This document shows positions 30,800 to 42,400 of a DNA stretch of 64,000 bases, piece by piece. Under the pieces are notes generated by a model. The model worked only from the letters and a program-made list of their open reading frames with translations, had not been told where the DNA came from and ran no database searches. The translations under genes were made by a program, and so were the position numbers. This DNA comes from Mastigias papua (lineage: Eukaryota > Cnidaria > Scyphozoa > Rhizostomeae > Mastigiidae): contig OZ025279.1 of assembly GCA_964019165.1 (NCBI GenBank), positions 5,870,341-5,934,340 on the forward strand, read 5' to 3'. Every line of letters starts with the position of its first letter. Within the stretch, counting starts at the first letter, position 1.

Positions 30800-33700
30800 C
30801 ATAGCCTGTTTGATATACATCTTTGCATACTAGACTAGCATATGTGTGTTATTTGGACACATTAATTAAACAGACTTTTTTGAGCTCTCACAGTTTAGTA
30901 ACTATGTATCACTCTCTATGTGTTGTATGTATACGTGAATGGATGTGTGTACGTATTTATGTACGTACGCATGTATGAATATATGTATGAATATCCTCTA
31001 GTAACAATTACTAGAAGATAATCTTCGCCGTCGTAGGATAGTGCTCTAGATAGCACATCTGTTTCAATCACTAGATATGCGCATAGGAATATGTAGTATA
31101 ATTCTATACTATTCTGTTGAAAAACATGCTTTGTAGCCTTATGGCTTTTTACTTTCTTGCAGTGGCCAGCAGTTGGTGTCTTGAAGTTAAAAATAGTCGC
31201 TTTTGATTAGTTCTAAGCAAACTGCTGTACATAATGAAACTCTTGTGGCGGTCGCTGAGAAATAGCAATGTGCTCAACACCTTGATGCTCTCTTGTTAAG
31301 GTATGAGTCGCTGGTCATTCATACAAAGCCTCCTTTTGTCCACAGAGGCCAGCTTCGCACTAAGAATATGGTAATCAATGACAGAGTAATAGTCAACTAC
31401 CCTTGTACATTTTATTGAAGCGTGCCAGATGATGTCGACTCTTGATAATACAAAACACGATATTTTCCTGCCAAGTCGAGCAACCAAAGAGCATTTTCAA
31501 AGAGGGTTGTCAAACACCCCCACAGGACGTCACAATCCCATCAATACCTGTAGTGAAGCAACTGCTCTCGCACAAATTCGACATGTACTGACTTCTTTTT
31601 GCCGTGATCAAACTACTCTAGGCCTTTTTAGTCAAACACAAAGGGATACCCTTTGCACCTCATAGAGTATACTTAGATAGCATCTGCAATCAGAATGAAT
31701 AATCTTACTAGATGTATGATAAATTCCGTATGACTGCATGATGATTTGGCAATTATAAGATATACATTTAATAGATATACCCGATGAACCGAAGACGGAG
31801 GAAGCAAATACCACGCACGCACATTAAGTAGAACAGATATATGTAAGTTTAAAGAAAGACAAAAATAGATAAAGAAAGCTGCTGCTGTTAAGTGTACTTA
31901 TGCGCAAAGTGAAAGTGTGGGTTTTCTGCACTTTCAATTAACAATTTTGCAAATCCGTTATCTTTAGCATAAAACATTGTTATACGTACTAATGTTAAAG
32001 ACAATGTATGTACCCAGTCTGCAACAAGCAACGGGGAATGAGAGTGAAGTCATGAAAAATTCTATTCCATTCAAGAGTGGAATGTATAGAAAACAGCTGG
32101 TCTTGTATAATGAGCTTCTAAACAAATTCAGAATGTCTGAACAGACGAGAATTCATGCACTTATCAACTAGACAACAGCTTAACTAAAACAAGAACTAAT
32201 ATCTGCCTTGTACACGGAGATGATGCATTTGAATTAAGTGGATAGCTTATTTACAGCACAAAAGTCCACTGTTATCAAATGTACTTCGTAATTAGCGAAT
32301 TGTTTCGTCTTTCCTCTACGTTTCAAATTATTTAGCATAGTCAATTTGGTCTCTTGAAAGGGAGCTATGACGCACTATGACCAGAGTACATCTGCTCAAC
32401 AGTTTGATAACAATTGCAGAGTTTTGTAATTTATTGACTAATTGTTAAGCTCGCTCGTCAGCCTTCTGTACGAAAGGAAATCAAATTAAAACGATATCAC
32501 GCATGGACATCTTTGTCGGAGCTAATCATCGACATATTCCAAATCATCTCTGCTCAGATATAATACAGTATATTTCAAACCGTCAAATATGATTAAGACA
32601 CTGATGCACTAATCGGACACAGGGAAAACCAAGTCTAATTCTACATGAGCATTTCTGCTAATGCTCTGCATGATGAGTCTTTCTACTTCCATCCATTTAC
32701 TACCACCTCAAGTGTTTCTATCGATATCTATGAAAGATTCATCTAGCCAAATAGTTATAAAATTTCATTTTCAATGCTACCTACGTAATATTAAATTAAA
32801 TTAAATTCGTAAGCAATTACTATGCCATAAAGCATCAAGCTATCCAGATACCATTGTATCAATTAACCGTATACTGGTAAGCTATCACCCGACAATAGAA
32901 TAAGAGAAGGGTGCCGCCTTGTTGCAACTGATGAGAGATGAAGCCTCCTTCTCTTACTCCTCAGGGTGCTAGACTATGTGGCTACATCTCCTTTGAGTAA
33001 CTATCTCTCCTATCAGGACTTAGGTATTAAAGATTTATCACTGTCTACAGAGGGTTTTGGAAAGAGTCTAGCAAAACTTTATTTTCTCCTCATGTATATT
33101 TTATACTAGTTGCAAATCGCATGCGCCCATTCTGGATTCTGAAAAGCACACAACAGAGGCAGTTGTTTTTCCAGTCTGGCTATGCTGTGGAAAAAATTGG
33201 GCTCTAGACACATCAGCAATTATGAAGCAAACCAACTGGGAGCAGCTGACACTACTAGCTATGCCCACTTAGCTAGGTGTGTGTGGTAATGTAGATAAAT
33301 GCACAGTATTGTTGGTTGGCTATACATAGCTATAAACTAAAAATGCTGTTTACATGTCTTATTTCCCGTCAATTAGACACGGTAATAACAACGATGATGG
33401 TAAAATCAAGGCATAAATATTGGAAATTTTATAGATATGATAAAGCTGCTTTCATTTGTCATTGTCAATTTGTGCGCAAGATAAGAAGGCATTTTTCTTA
33501 GGAAATAGAAAAGCAATATAGCTACCAAAGCACTGGATTGAATCTGATGGCAAGTACGGACAACAATAAAGGACATGTACGTCAAGATTGTACAAGAGCC
33601 TATAATTCAGCAAGTGTAGTGATATTAGATTGAAAACTGAAAGCTCATTCAATGAAGTAACGATAGCAAAGACACTGCTATCCGAGAGCATGAGACTTAT

Positions 33701-35740
33701 AAGACCGAAAACAACACCACAATGCCCATAGCTGTAGTTGCGTCTTGCTACCGATATTTGACAATTTTAAGATGTAATGCCAACCAAAAATTAATAATTT
33801 ATCACTATGTCAATTTTTTTCCATCTGAAGGAATATCTGTAGGCATCACATAAAAGGCTAATTGTGCTTGCCATTTGATACATTTCAATTTGAAGTAAGT
33901 AATCATCTTTGAAAATTATCTGCAATAGTAGAATATAAAACTAAACAAATAGATGTGTGAATGAGCTGAGTTGTCAATGATTAATTTGCTAGTAGAAAAA
34001 CGAAAGTATTCTTCTGAGCATGAAATTACCATCTAGATGTACTGAAAACGGATTTAAAACGAGTGGATAAGACCGTTGGCTTTATATTGATGATCTCTTT
34101 AAGAATTAACTCCTGAGCATATTATCGCCTTTCAGCCATAGTACTGTTCTTTTCAATTTCATGACAGCTGTTTTTACAGCCACAGATGTTAGGTGTTACC
34201 CAACGGCATGACAGAGTAAGCTAATTTACTTACAAACAGTGAAAACTATTGTAATTCATAATTTGTTTACTTCAGTACAGTACAGCTAAACTCCATTTCC
34301 GAAGATTCTTAATCCGCAGGCGACTGCTCATGTAAATAAGGCATCACGACGGTAAATCTTCTTAGCTAAACACAATATTTTACAAAAAGGACATTTTCTA
34401 TAATCGAGTGTCCCGAATGTTCATACTCAGCATAACGAACAATAGACTTTGAGAAATTCCGTTCTCCACGTTCAACTGAATGTGCTCGAAACCATGGTTA
34501 CTCAAATACGAAATAAGTTGATTATATTAAGATATGAAGAGTGTCTACTTCTAGCAAGACTATTATCAAAATAAATAAAAAGGATTACATTTCTAGTATT
34601 TATTGTTCATTCGGTATCATCATTGTTAGTTTTTTCGTTAGCTCATCCTAGTTGTATTCGCCGAATTTCTCACCCGTTTGCTCGTATAATAGCCGCTTTT
34701 GGGTCTGAATCTGAGGTGTTATGCATATAATAGAAATTATGCGGTAATAATTTGATAAGATGAGGTGAAATATATTCATCAGACACAAATAAAGAGAAAA
34801 AGAAGAAAAGAATCTGAAGTAATCCATAATGGCCAATATCCCAAACAGCCTCCATCAATATAATGTAAGCTCAGATTTCTGAAGTCGACAGAACCATACC
34901 CTTCAAAAGCGAAACGACAAAGATTTACTGAATATATTGAAGTGCGAAATGACAACCATTTACTTAGCGAGGGCGCAATCCAGCTCTTTGGAATTGCGTT
35001 ACAAACCTAACTTTCGGCCTCAGAGAACTAGCCTTAGTAAAAATTGCATTCCCTCTCCATTCCTCACTACAATACAACCATTCATTCATTTCCTGATAAT
35101 TACGGAGGATTTATATAGCAATGCATTTAAACCTATAAACTACTTGGGACCAAGGATTGAGTCCCATCTTTGTCTACTACTAGACATTTAATTGGAGCAC
35201 AGCAATGATTAAAAAAAATTAACGAATATTCTCAAATGCTAGAATACTTTTGTAATTAGTTCTGTTTTGATCATTGGATATAAACTATGAGACGATTAGA
35301 AAAAGGCAAAACAACAAAAGCTATTACATTAAAAGTTTATCTACTTTATGAGCACAACATAACTAAATTTCTGACACAACCTGCTAATCAGAAAACAGCT
35401 TTCGAAATGAGTAGATCGATAACTTCACTTATGTACAACTGACTATAAGACATGCCAGAGGATAGTTAACTAAAGCAAAAATCATGACTCTAGGAATAAC
35501 CATGAAGAACAAATTTGATCATCTTCAAGATAATCGAGAGGATGTTGATGGTAATATACTATTAATAACAATCATGCTGATAATAATGAAAAGGAAATGA
35601 CATAGTTGATGCTGATGAAAATTAAAACATTTTCCTGATGATGATGAATTTCCACAATGCCAAACAGTCCTCCACTCTTCATTGAATTCATAGAAAGATG
35701 CAGCCATAGTAATGATATGGCTACCATCACAAGGATTTAT
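30800..35740. other. Long stretch without a recognised gene or element
   Basis: Six-frame reading gave no family match. Small frames (for example 31429-31665, 31977-32171, 33316-33501 on plus) have no motif and no convincing splice partners. An intron or intergenic role cannot be told apart from the sequence. Confidence 0.4.
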
Positions 35741-35775
35741 TACTATAGCACGAAAAAGCGGGAACATTGCTTTAG

Positions 35776-35816
35776 CATACTGAAAGCTTTTTTCGTCCGA
35801 CACTCGTCAGAGTATG
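35776..35816 (-). ncRNA. Type I hammerhead fold (copy 2), left arm of foldback
   Basis: On the minus strand: stem I CATACT/AGTATG (35811-35816 with 35776-35781), core CTGACGA, stem II with G-C and U-A pairs then mismatches, GAAA, AAA/TTT stem III, C before the cut site. Same 41-nt length as copy 1, core intact. Confidence 0.7.
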
Positions 35817-35862
35817 AAACGTCGGATAGCGACCGAAAGGTGAATTCGGATATCCGACGTTT

Positions 35863-35903
35863 CATACTCTGACGAGTATCGGACGAAAATAGCTTTCAGT
35901 GTG
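35863..35903 (+). ncRNA. Type I hammerhead fold (copy 3), right arm of foldback
   Basis: Stem I CATACT (35863-35868) with AGTGTG (35898-35903), one U-G wobble. Core CTGACGA 35869-35875, GAAA 35885-35888, stem III shortened by an A-to-T change, C at 35897. Core residues conserved. Confidence 0.65.
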
Positions 35904-35949
35904 CTAAAGCAATGTTCCCGCTTTTTCGTGCTATAGTGAAGTTCTGTAG

Positions 35950-36449
35950 TACTAACAGACTTTTCAAGGATTTATTATTTCATTCCTTCTTGGTCTTTCT
36001 TTAAAAAACTCAATTCTCTTTGGTCTCGAACACAAAGTAAGTTACATGCCAATATCTTCAATTTCACTACCAAACATCTTAATAATTCACTTGCTACTAA
36101 AAAGAACCTTTATATATGGGGCCTGTCAAACACTTTTGACTTTCCTTTTTGTCTTCAGCCTGAGACACTACTACACATTGTAGCTATGGCGACACAATTC
36201 AGCTCTAAGTTTCCTAGTTGAAACTTTCCAATCAGAAAATTAATCAAGATTATGCATTATTACGGGTGACAGTCGTCGGCCTGACATTCTTCTTTCCACC
36301 GCTGAAAAACCCTTGTATAGCATCAAATTAACCGTGGGTTTTAAGACAAATTTAAATAACAATGCTCATCGAAAAGAACTCAAATATCACTCCCTCGTAA
36401 TTGATCTTGACAATGACTATCATACTTTAGAATTCGTTAATTCTTTGCT
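35950..36449 (+). mobile_element. RLE-type (R2-like) LINE C-terminal domain, copy A 5' part
   Basis: In shifting frames it reads IFNFTTKHLNNSLATKKNLY, then IWGLSNTFDFPFC.QPETLLH, WRHNSALSFL, ITGDSRRPDILLSTAEK, LTVGFKTNLNNNAHRKELKY and YHTLEFVN. The Cys/His knuckle with an ET..H element, followed by RPD and the ELTVGFETN-type block, is the C-terminal restriction-like endonuclease region of early LINEs. Two more copies are at 45900-46587 and 46860-47345. Frameshifts show it is dead. Confidence 0.75.
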
Positions 36450-36782
36450 ATACTTGATAGAATTAATATTGATGGAAAGTCTCTGCGATGGATAAGAACT
36501 TTCTATTGGGAACAGACCGCTGCCGTTAAAAACGAAAATAAACTAAATGAATGGATAAAAATTCAGAGAGGTGTTCGACAAAGGTGCGTTTATCACCGAA
36601 TCTAATTTTGTTGTACAGTGAAATAATATTGAGGGGAATCTAAGATCTGCATGGGGTACTTACTTATAGATGGACATAATATAAACAGCATCAGATATGT
36701 AGATGATACTGTTTTGATTGCTGGAACAGAAAAATATCTTCAATGCATTCTATTTAAAATTATGGAAGAAAGTGCTGAATTA
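36450..36782 (+). mobile_element. LINE reverse transcriptase fragment (YVDD), apparently inserted in copy A
   Basis: Reads DGKSLRWIRTFYWEQTAAV, then LNEWIKIQRGVRQRC, stops, then GHNINSIRYVDDTVLIAGTE. These are the RT palm motifs (GVRQ.C and YxDD, here YVDD). The family pattern is that of APE-type LINE RTs, unlike the surrounding RLE-type tail. Stops between the two blocks show decay. Confidence 0.75.
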
Positions 36783-36925
36783 TGCTTCGATAATCATCAT
36801 CTCCTTTTCATTATTTCCAAGCTATCTATTATTATCATCGGAACAACAGATTATATGTTTTGCATGATAATCATGTTGCAACCCCGAGCTTCTCAGTTAG
36901 TTATTGATTATGATAATTACTATTG
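36783..36925 (+). mobile_element. RLE-type LINE C-terminal tail, copy A 3' part
   Basis: LLFIISKLSIIIIGTTDYMF matches [20 protein letters not shown] at the end of the copy at 45900-46587, so the tail of the RLE-LINE resumes after the RT fragment. Confidence 0.65.
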
Positions 36926-36929
36926 CTAG

Positions 36930-39416
36930 CAACTTTTGTACATCTTTCTTCTATTTTTTTTATCACCTGCATTGTAAGCCAACCAAATACAGATTAACTT
37001 TTAGTGAATTTTGTATCCATAGACCTTAAATATCATATGGGATGAAGTTTGAAGAAAAAATTAGCATGATGACCAATGGCGATTATGCCTTATGATGAAG
37101 AAAATGATGATAGCTAGCTCATGATTGCAGACCTCCTTTAAGTTAACTGCCCTTAAGTTGATAGTGACATATTTCGCAGAAATTCAGAATTAGGGCAGTC
37201 GTTGACGACCTGTGGCAAATTGCCCAACCAAGCCCTTAAGTAAAAATCAGGCTCAGCAGCTTCAGGCTGCAGTTCTGATAAGTAACTGTTGGGACAACTG
37301 AGTGGATTGAGCGTAGCCGGCTCAATCACCTCCTCTAAACAATCTGAAGGTAAACACTGACCCCAAGGTTAGCCTAAGCCCTGTAAGGGGCGTATGGGAA
37401 ACAGACAGACAGACAGTTTCTGTTTCAACAGTTTCTATTATTATACTGATATCGACGACGAGGGTGATGATATAGATGATTATGATTATGATTATGAGGA
37501 TAACAATGATCATTTACTATGACGATGGTGGCAATGAACACGAAGGTTGTGATGATTCAAATGATAAATGTTGGACCGCATTGATATTGAAAACCACACT
37601 GATACCAATCCCTGAATGTTTGTATCAGTCCAAGCCATCCTCTTTCTCGTTAATCGAAAAAGAAAGAAATTGATAAGATAAAGGAAGGCAGGTGCACTTT
37701 AAGGAATCCAGGATACAAAATTGGTTTAATTTATTAGGAGATCATGCTAACAAAGAATCGCAAAAGGAGGCAAAGCTTCTTCCCAGCAGTGAAGCACAAG
37801 AATGTCTTGCTGCTTGACAGTTGTGTAGAAGAAAGCATTAGCACAGCGTTTGAAAGAAGATGAACTCCACCCAGTTGGATGTTCGATACTTTACGCCAGA
37901 AGCATCAACAATAGCGAACAATAGGTGACAGTATGCTTCTATCGCCAACACTAACGACTGCTAATAAATTTATTGAAAGCGGACATAAGCCAGTTGCCTT
38001 TAAGACAATCTTGGTATAGTTGGTAAAGTGATTAAGGTTGGCAAAGGGATTTCTTGCAGCCAAAGGGCTAATCATGATTGCTGTCAATTCAAACAAGAAT
38101 AAACACTATATTCGCACAACTCATCTTATCTGCCAAAATCCAACGGTGTGGAAGACACGTTTATGTTGTTACATTAGCCAATGCCTAGCGAAGTCATATT
38201 TCACTGCTTTAAAAAAGTCTGTTCATCAAAGTATTGCTACTAGTCTAGAGTAATCACTTGAAACTGTTCTATAGACTAAACCAAGCTTTCTATTCTGATT
38301 CAATGCATCATGATCGATAAAAGCTTTACTTCTGTCAAATCCATCCAAGATTCAATGTGGACAAAGAAAGAAGTTTGCTTTAGATGTCAATTCTTTATGG
38401 CCTGTTTGCTGCATATAGAAAAGATATCACCAAAAGCCGTCTAAAATCTCCTCTACTTTCTTTCCAATTGATCTGTTGTTTGCTGAGAAACTCCTATGAT
38501 GTGCAAAGGTAATTCAACAGTTGTCAATCACTCAACAAAAACTCCCGCGTCACAAGTGACATACACGTAATGCAAAAAGGATGTGTCTCATACAAAATTT
38601 AATGCAATTTCTGGTCAGTTATATAGTTCTCTACAAACACATTTACAGTGATAGCTGGTGTTAAACTTTGCTTTAAGGTTCACTATAGCAACGTACAGAT
38701 GTACACTCCTTGCACAAAGAGCTTGCAATGGATTCAATGCTTTAGAAAAGCTTTAGGACATTGGCTACACCTGTTAGGGTGATGGTTAGAAAATAACCAG
38801 CCCATCGGCATGCGCATTCAATAAAGTTTACGTTTATATAAGGGATGAAGAATGGAAAACTAATCTCAAATCAACACTAATAGTAAACTGGTGATTTGAA
38901 ATACAGCATTTTTTGCTATCACCAATTTGAACCTCAAAGTAATACTTAAGAAAGAAGAACAAATGAAACACAAATGTACTATACCTTTACTATAATTCTG
39001 ATCTGAAATTCAAAATGCTTCTATCTGTGATTAGTAACCTAAAATATTTCATATGGTTACCTATGAATATTTTTTTAATTAAAATAAAATTAAATAACGA
39101 ATATCTCAGTCTAAGGTGGATGGATATTTGGAGCCGTCATGGTGACAAAGGAACAGGCTTCAAAGGCGAGATAATAGCCATAGCACAGTAAAATTGACCA
39201 CTTCAGGTTATCAAGAAATTTCGGGTATGAAATAACCTTATGGAAGTAACAGAGAAAAGGAAAGTTATAGAGCAAAGTACATTAATATCCTGCTGGTGCC
39301 GTATCAGAATGGCGTCTTTACATTGATCTGACGTCACTTCATACTTAGTATCGTCTTTCAAACTTTCTTCACATCCTAGGGCAAGTATTTCTCAAACATC
39401 TTATTAACCATGGTAG
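36930..39416. other. No recognised feature
   Basis: No gene or element assigned. 37140-37400 has a GC-richer stretch with CCTTAAGT repeats and no family match. Part is presumably 3' UTR of the zinc finger gene ending at 39417. Confidence 0.4.
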
Positions 39417-42400
39417 TCAATTGTGGTTGGTATCTCGTTTGCAAATGGCGATATGATGTTTCAGTTCAGCCCGCTTTGAAAACGACTGCTTGCAGTAGCG
39501 ACATCTGTACGGTTTCTGATCAGTGTGAGAATGCATGTGAAATTTCAAGTTTGATAGTTTGTTGAAGGACTTTTTGCAAACGCTACACTCATAAGGCTTC
39601 TCCCCAGTATGAATCAGGACATGGTTTCGCAAGTTGCCTTTCTGATGGAATCCTTTGCCGCAAATGGAACACGTAAACTCTTTGACATTGCTGTGGGTTC
39701 GCAGGTGGGTCTTCAAAGTAGAGGATCTGAAAAAGATATGCTATTTTATATAGGCAGGGGTCAATTAAATACCTTAGGCCGTTTAATTCTTGCGTCATGT
39801 TAATTTAGCGATTTTAGCGAAATGGTGGGCTTTCGCTTAATTAAAATTGCGTTAAAATTAACTTTGCCCAACTTTTGTGTTAATCTTAATCAATCTAAGC
39901 TGCTATTCGCTAAATCAAACTTGCCCTAAATATGAGCTACGTTTTCCCTAAATTTAGCTGAAGCAAGAATTAAACGGCCTAAGGTAGCATGTTACGAAAA
40001 ATATTGCTTTTTGATCCCAATTGTTGATCTCCACATGCAGCGGTATGTCATACTCTGTTTGATACCCGTTCTTTGTTCCACAACATAATCGCAAGAGACC
40101 CCCATCTACACCAAAGACATCCAATAGCTTTTATTCGAGCTTGAAATAAATGTACAGAATGAACATGTAGTGACATAATACGGCACAAAAAACATCAGGC
40201 GAGAAAGCAATTAAATCAGGGTTACTAGTGGATTTCGTTTATGAAATTCCCCGATTTCTCTCCCTGGTTTCCCTGACTAAATTGGCAAAATTCTCTGAAA
40301 TTTTCACTGCCATTTTATACCTTTGTATTTATTCAAATATTCAAATGCAATAAGCAATAAAATTGTAAATGTCTAAATTCTCAGATTTCTCCCAAACTTT
40401 CGTCAAACTTCCTGAATTTTCCTGAATCCTACGACAGGAAGTAAACCCCATGACAATTTCTTGATTTCCCTGATGGCTGGTCACCCTGTAAATACAATTG
40501 CTGTTCTGACTAACCACCTTTCCTACAATTTCACTACTCAGAAGGTCAAGACATGGAGCTACAGCAATAAAGCACATGTTTTTGGCGTTACGTAACTGAC
40601 AGCAATATGACACACCACCCTACATATTTCTCAAAAGCTTGTTACCAAATTGGTGAATACCCCACTCCCTTCTGCAAAGTACATTTGAATGATTCCGTAT
40701 TTGTTTAACACACAGAAGCTGAGTCTCAACAATCCCTTAGCAATTCCCAGTTATAAGCGATGCAATCCTCTGCAAAGAGGGCACAGGAAACAAAACTGAA
40801 CAGTAACACAAATTAAAATAAATTCAATAAATTTTATAATTTAGTGGCGGGTTTTTGTAAATTACTAGGGGGTTGGTGCTAAATTTGGCATTTCCTGGCT
40901 ATTGTACACTAGATGACAAAAATCTTTACTGTAACAGTAATGTCCTAACCACATGGACTGTTAACATAGCTTCACACTGTAGAGTTTGTCAATAGTCTCA
41001 TAAAGTCATCAACAAACAGACGAAAATCGGTAAATGTGAACAAAGAAATCACTTATCGATAAGTCTACGGTTTGCTCATCGATAAAGTTGAGCAAGTTCT
41101 ACATTCCGTATATTTTCGCCCAAACATTGATAGAAACTACGTTATTAATTGGTTGATATGGAGTCACGTGGCAAGACAAAATACACGCAAACCACCTCAA
41201 AAGCAGCCACCTCGGACAAAAGTAAGCCTTCCCTTTCACTTTCTGAGAAATAAGAGAGTTTATGGAGAGGCAACTGTGATGAATCTAAGATCAAAAGATA
41301 AGATTCCTGCACCTTCATCAAATTGTATCGTGCACACCCGAAATGTTTCCCACAGCCTGCAGTGTCTTTAATTATTACAGTGATCACCATGTTATACCAT
41401 GGTTCATAAAACAGACCTCAGTGAATAAAGAGTACGAAACTGTCTACTTTGTCGTTCGTCATCTTTCTCCTTTTTCGCAATACAAGTACAGAAGTGTTTC
41501 ACTTTCTTTCCTCAATGGCCAAACTAATGTGCTCACTTTTTCCTGCAGACAGTTATTTAAAAGTGCAAACAGGTGACAGGTAGAAACTCTACCAGCAAAA
41601 GTCTGACCTGAAAAATCGATTTACAAAAGCTTACAGTGTGAATCATGTAGTATGATATCTAGTCCGCTTTGAAGAGCTATCTGAGTAGACACCGACTTTG
41701 TTGATAGTCTAAATGCTCTAGTGTGCTGTAAAATACCTAATAGCAAAATGTTCAATTGGTAGGGAATTATCAACTTGTAAGTAAATACATGAAATGAAAT
41801 GAAAAAGTTCTACTTTTAAGGTCAGAGGATAGTTTCTTTAAAAATGTGCACATGTTATGGATATCAATTGATCAGATTAAAATCGATTTTTGTAGAAAGA
41901 GCAACCAAACTATCTACCTGTTAAATGACTTCTGGCAAACATGACAACGATGCGGCCGTTGGCTTGTGTGAATAATTTTATGCCGACAGAGCGTACTTGA
42001 CAATCGAAAGCCTTTCCCACATGTAGGACAAACAAAAGGCTTAAGAGTTGTATGTGACGGCATCTTACGGTGAATGTTTAGAGTATATTTTGTCTTAAAG
42101 GTCTTGTCACATTGAGTGCACTGAAACTGAGGCTTGCCACCGAGTTTAAGTTTTTCATGACCGCTTTCAAACCGGCTGTGATGCAAAAGGGCATCTTGCG
42201 TTTGCTCACCCACAAAAACAGAATCATCACTATCGTCATCTTGAATCCTCTGACATTTGCTGCTTTGGATGTTACAGTGGTTAGCCAGACTACAAGGGAT
42301 ATTGCTATTACTAACACTGCTACAACTGGCACTTCTGTATTTGTTGCTGTTGTTGTTGCTATCATATTCCTCACCACACCAATCATAATCGCCAGGATCA

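Larger units (their letters stand above)
35742..35937. repeat. Foldback: 87-nt inverted arms each carrying a hammerhead fold
   Basis: Arms 35742-35828 and 35851-35937 are reverse complements with three mismatches by eye; the spacer is 22 nt. Each arm carries the same block as 27475-27526 (ATCCGACGTTTCATACTCTG and on) plus AAAGCAATGTTCCCGCTTTT on its outer side. Inverted terminal sequences are a known arrangement for Penelope-like elements, so this is probably two inverted Penelope ends without the ORF. Confidence 0.9.
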
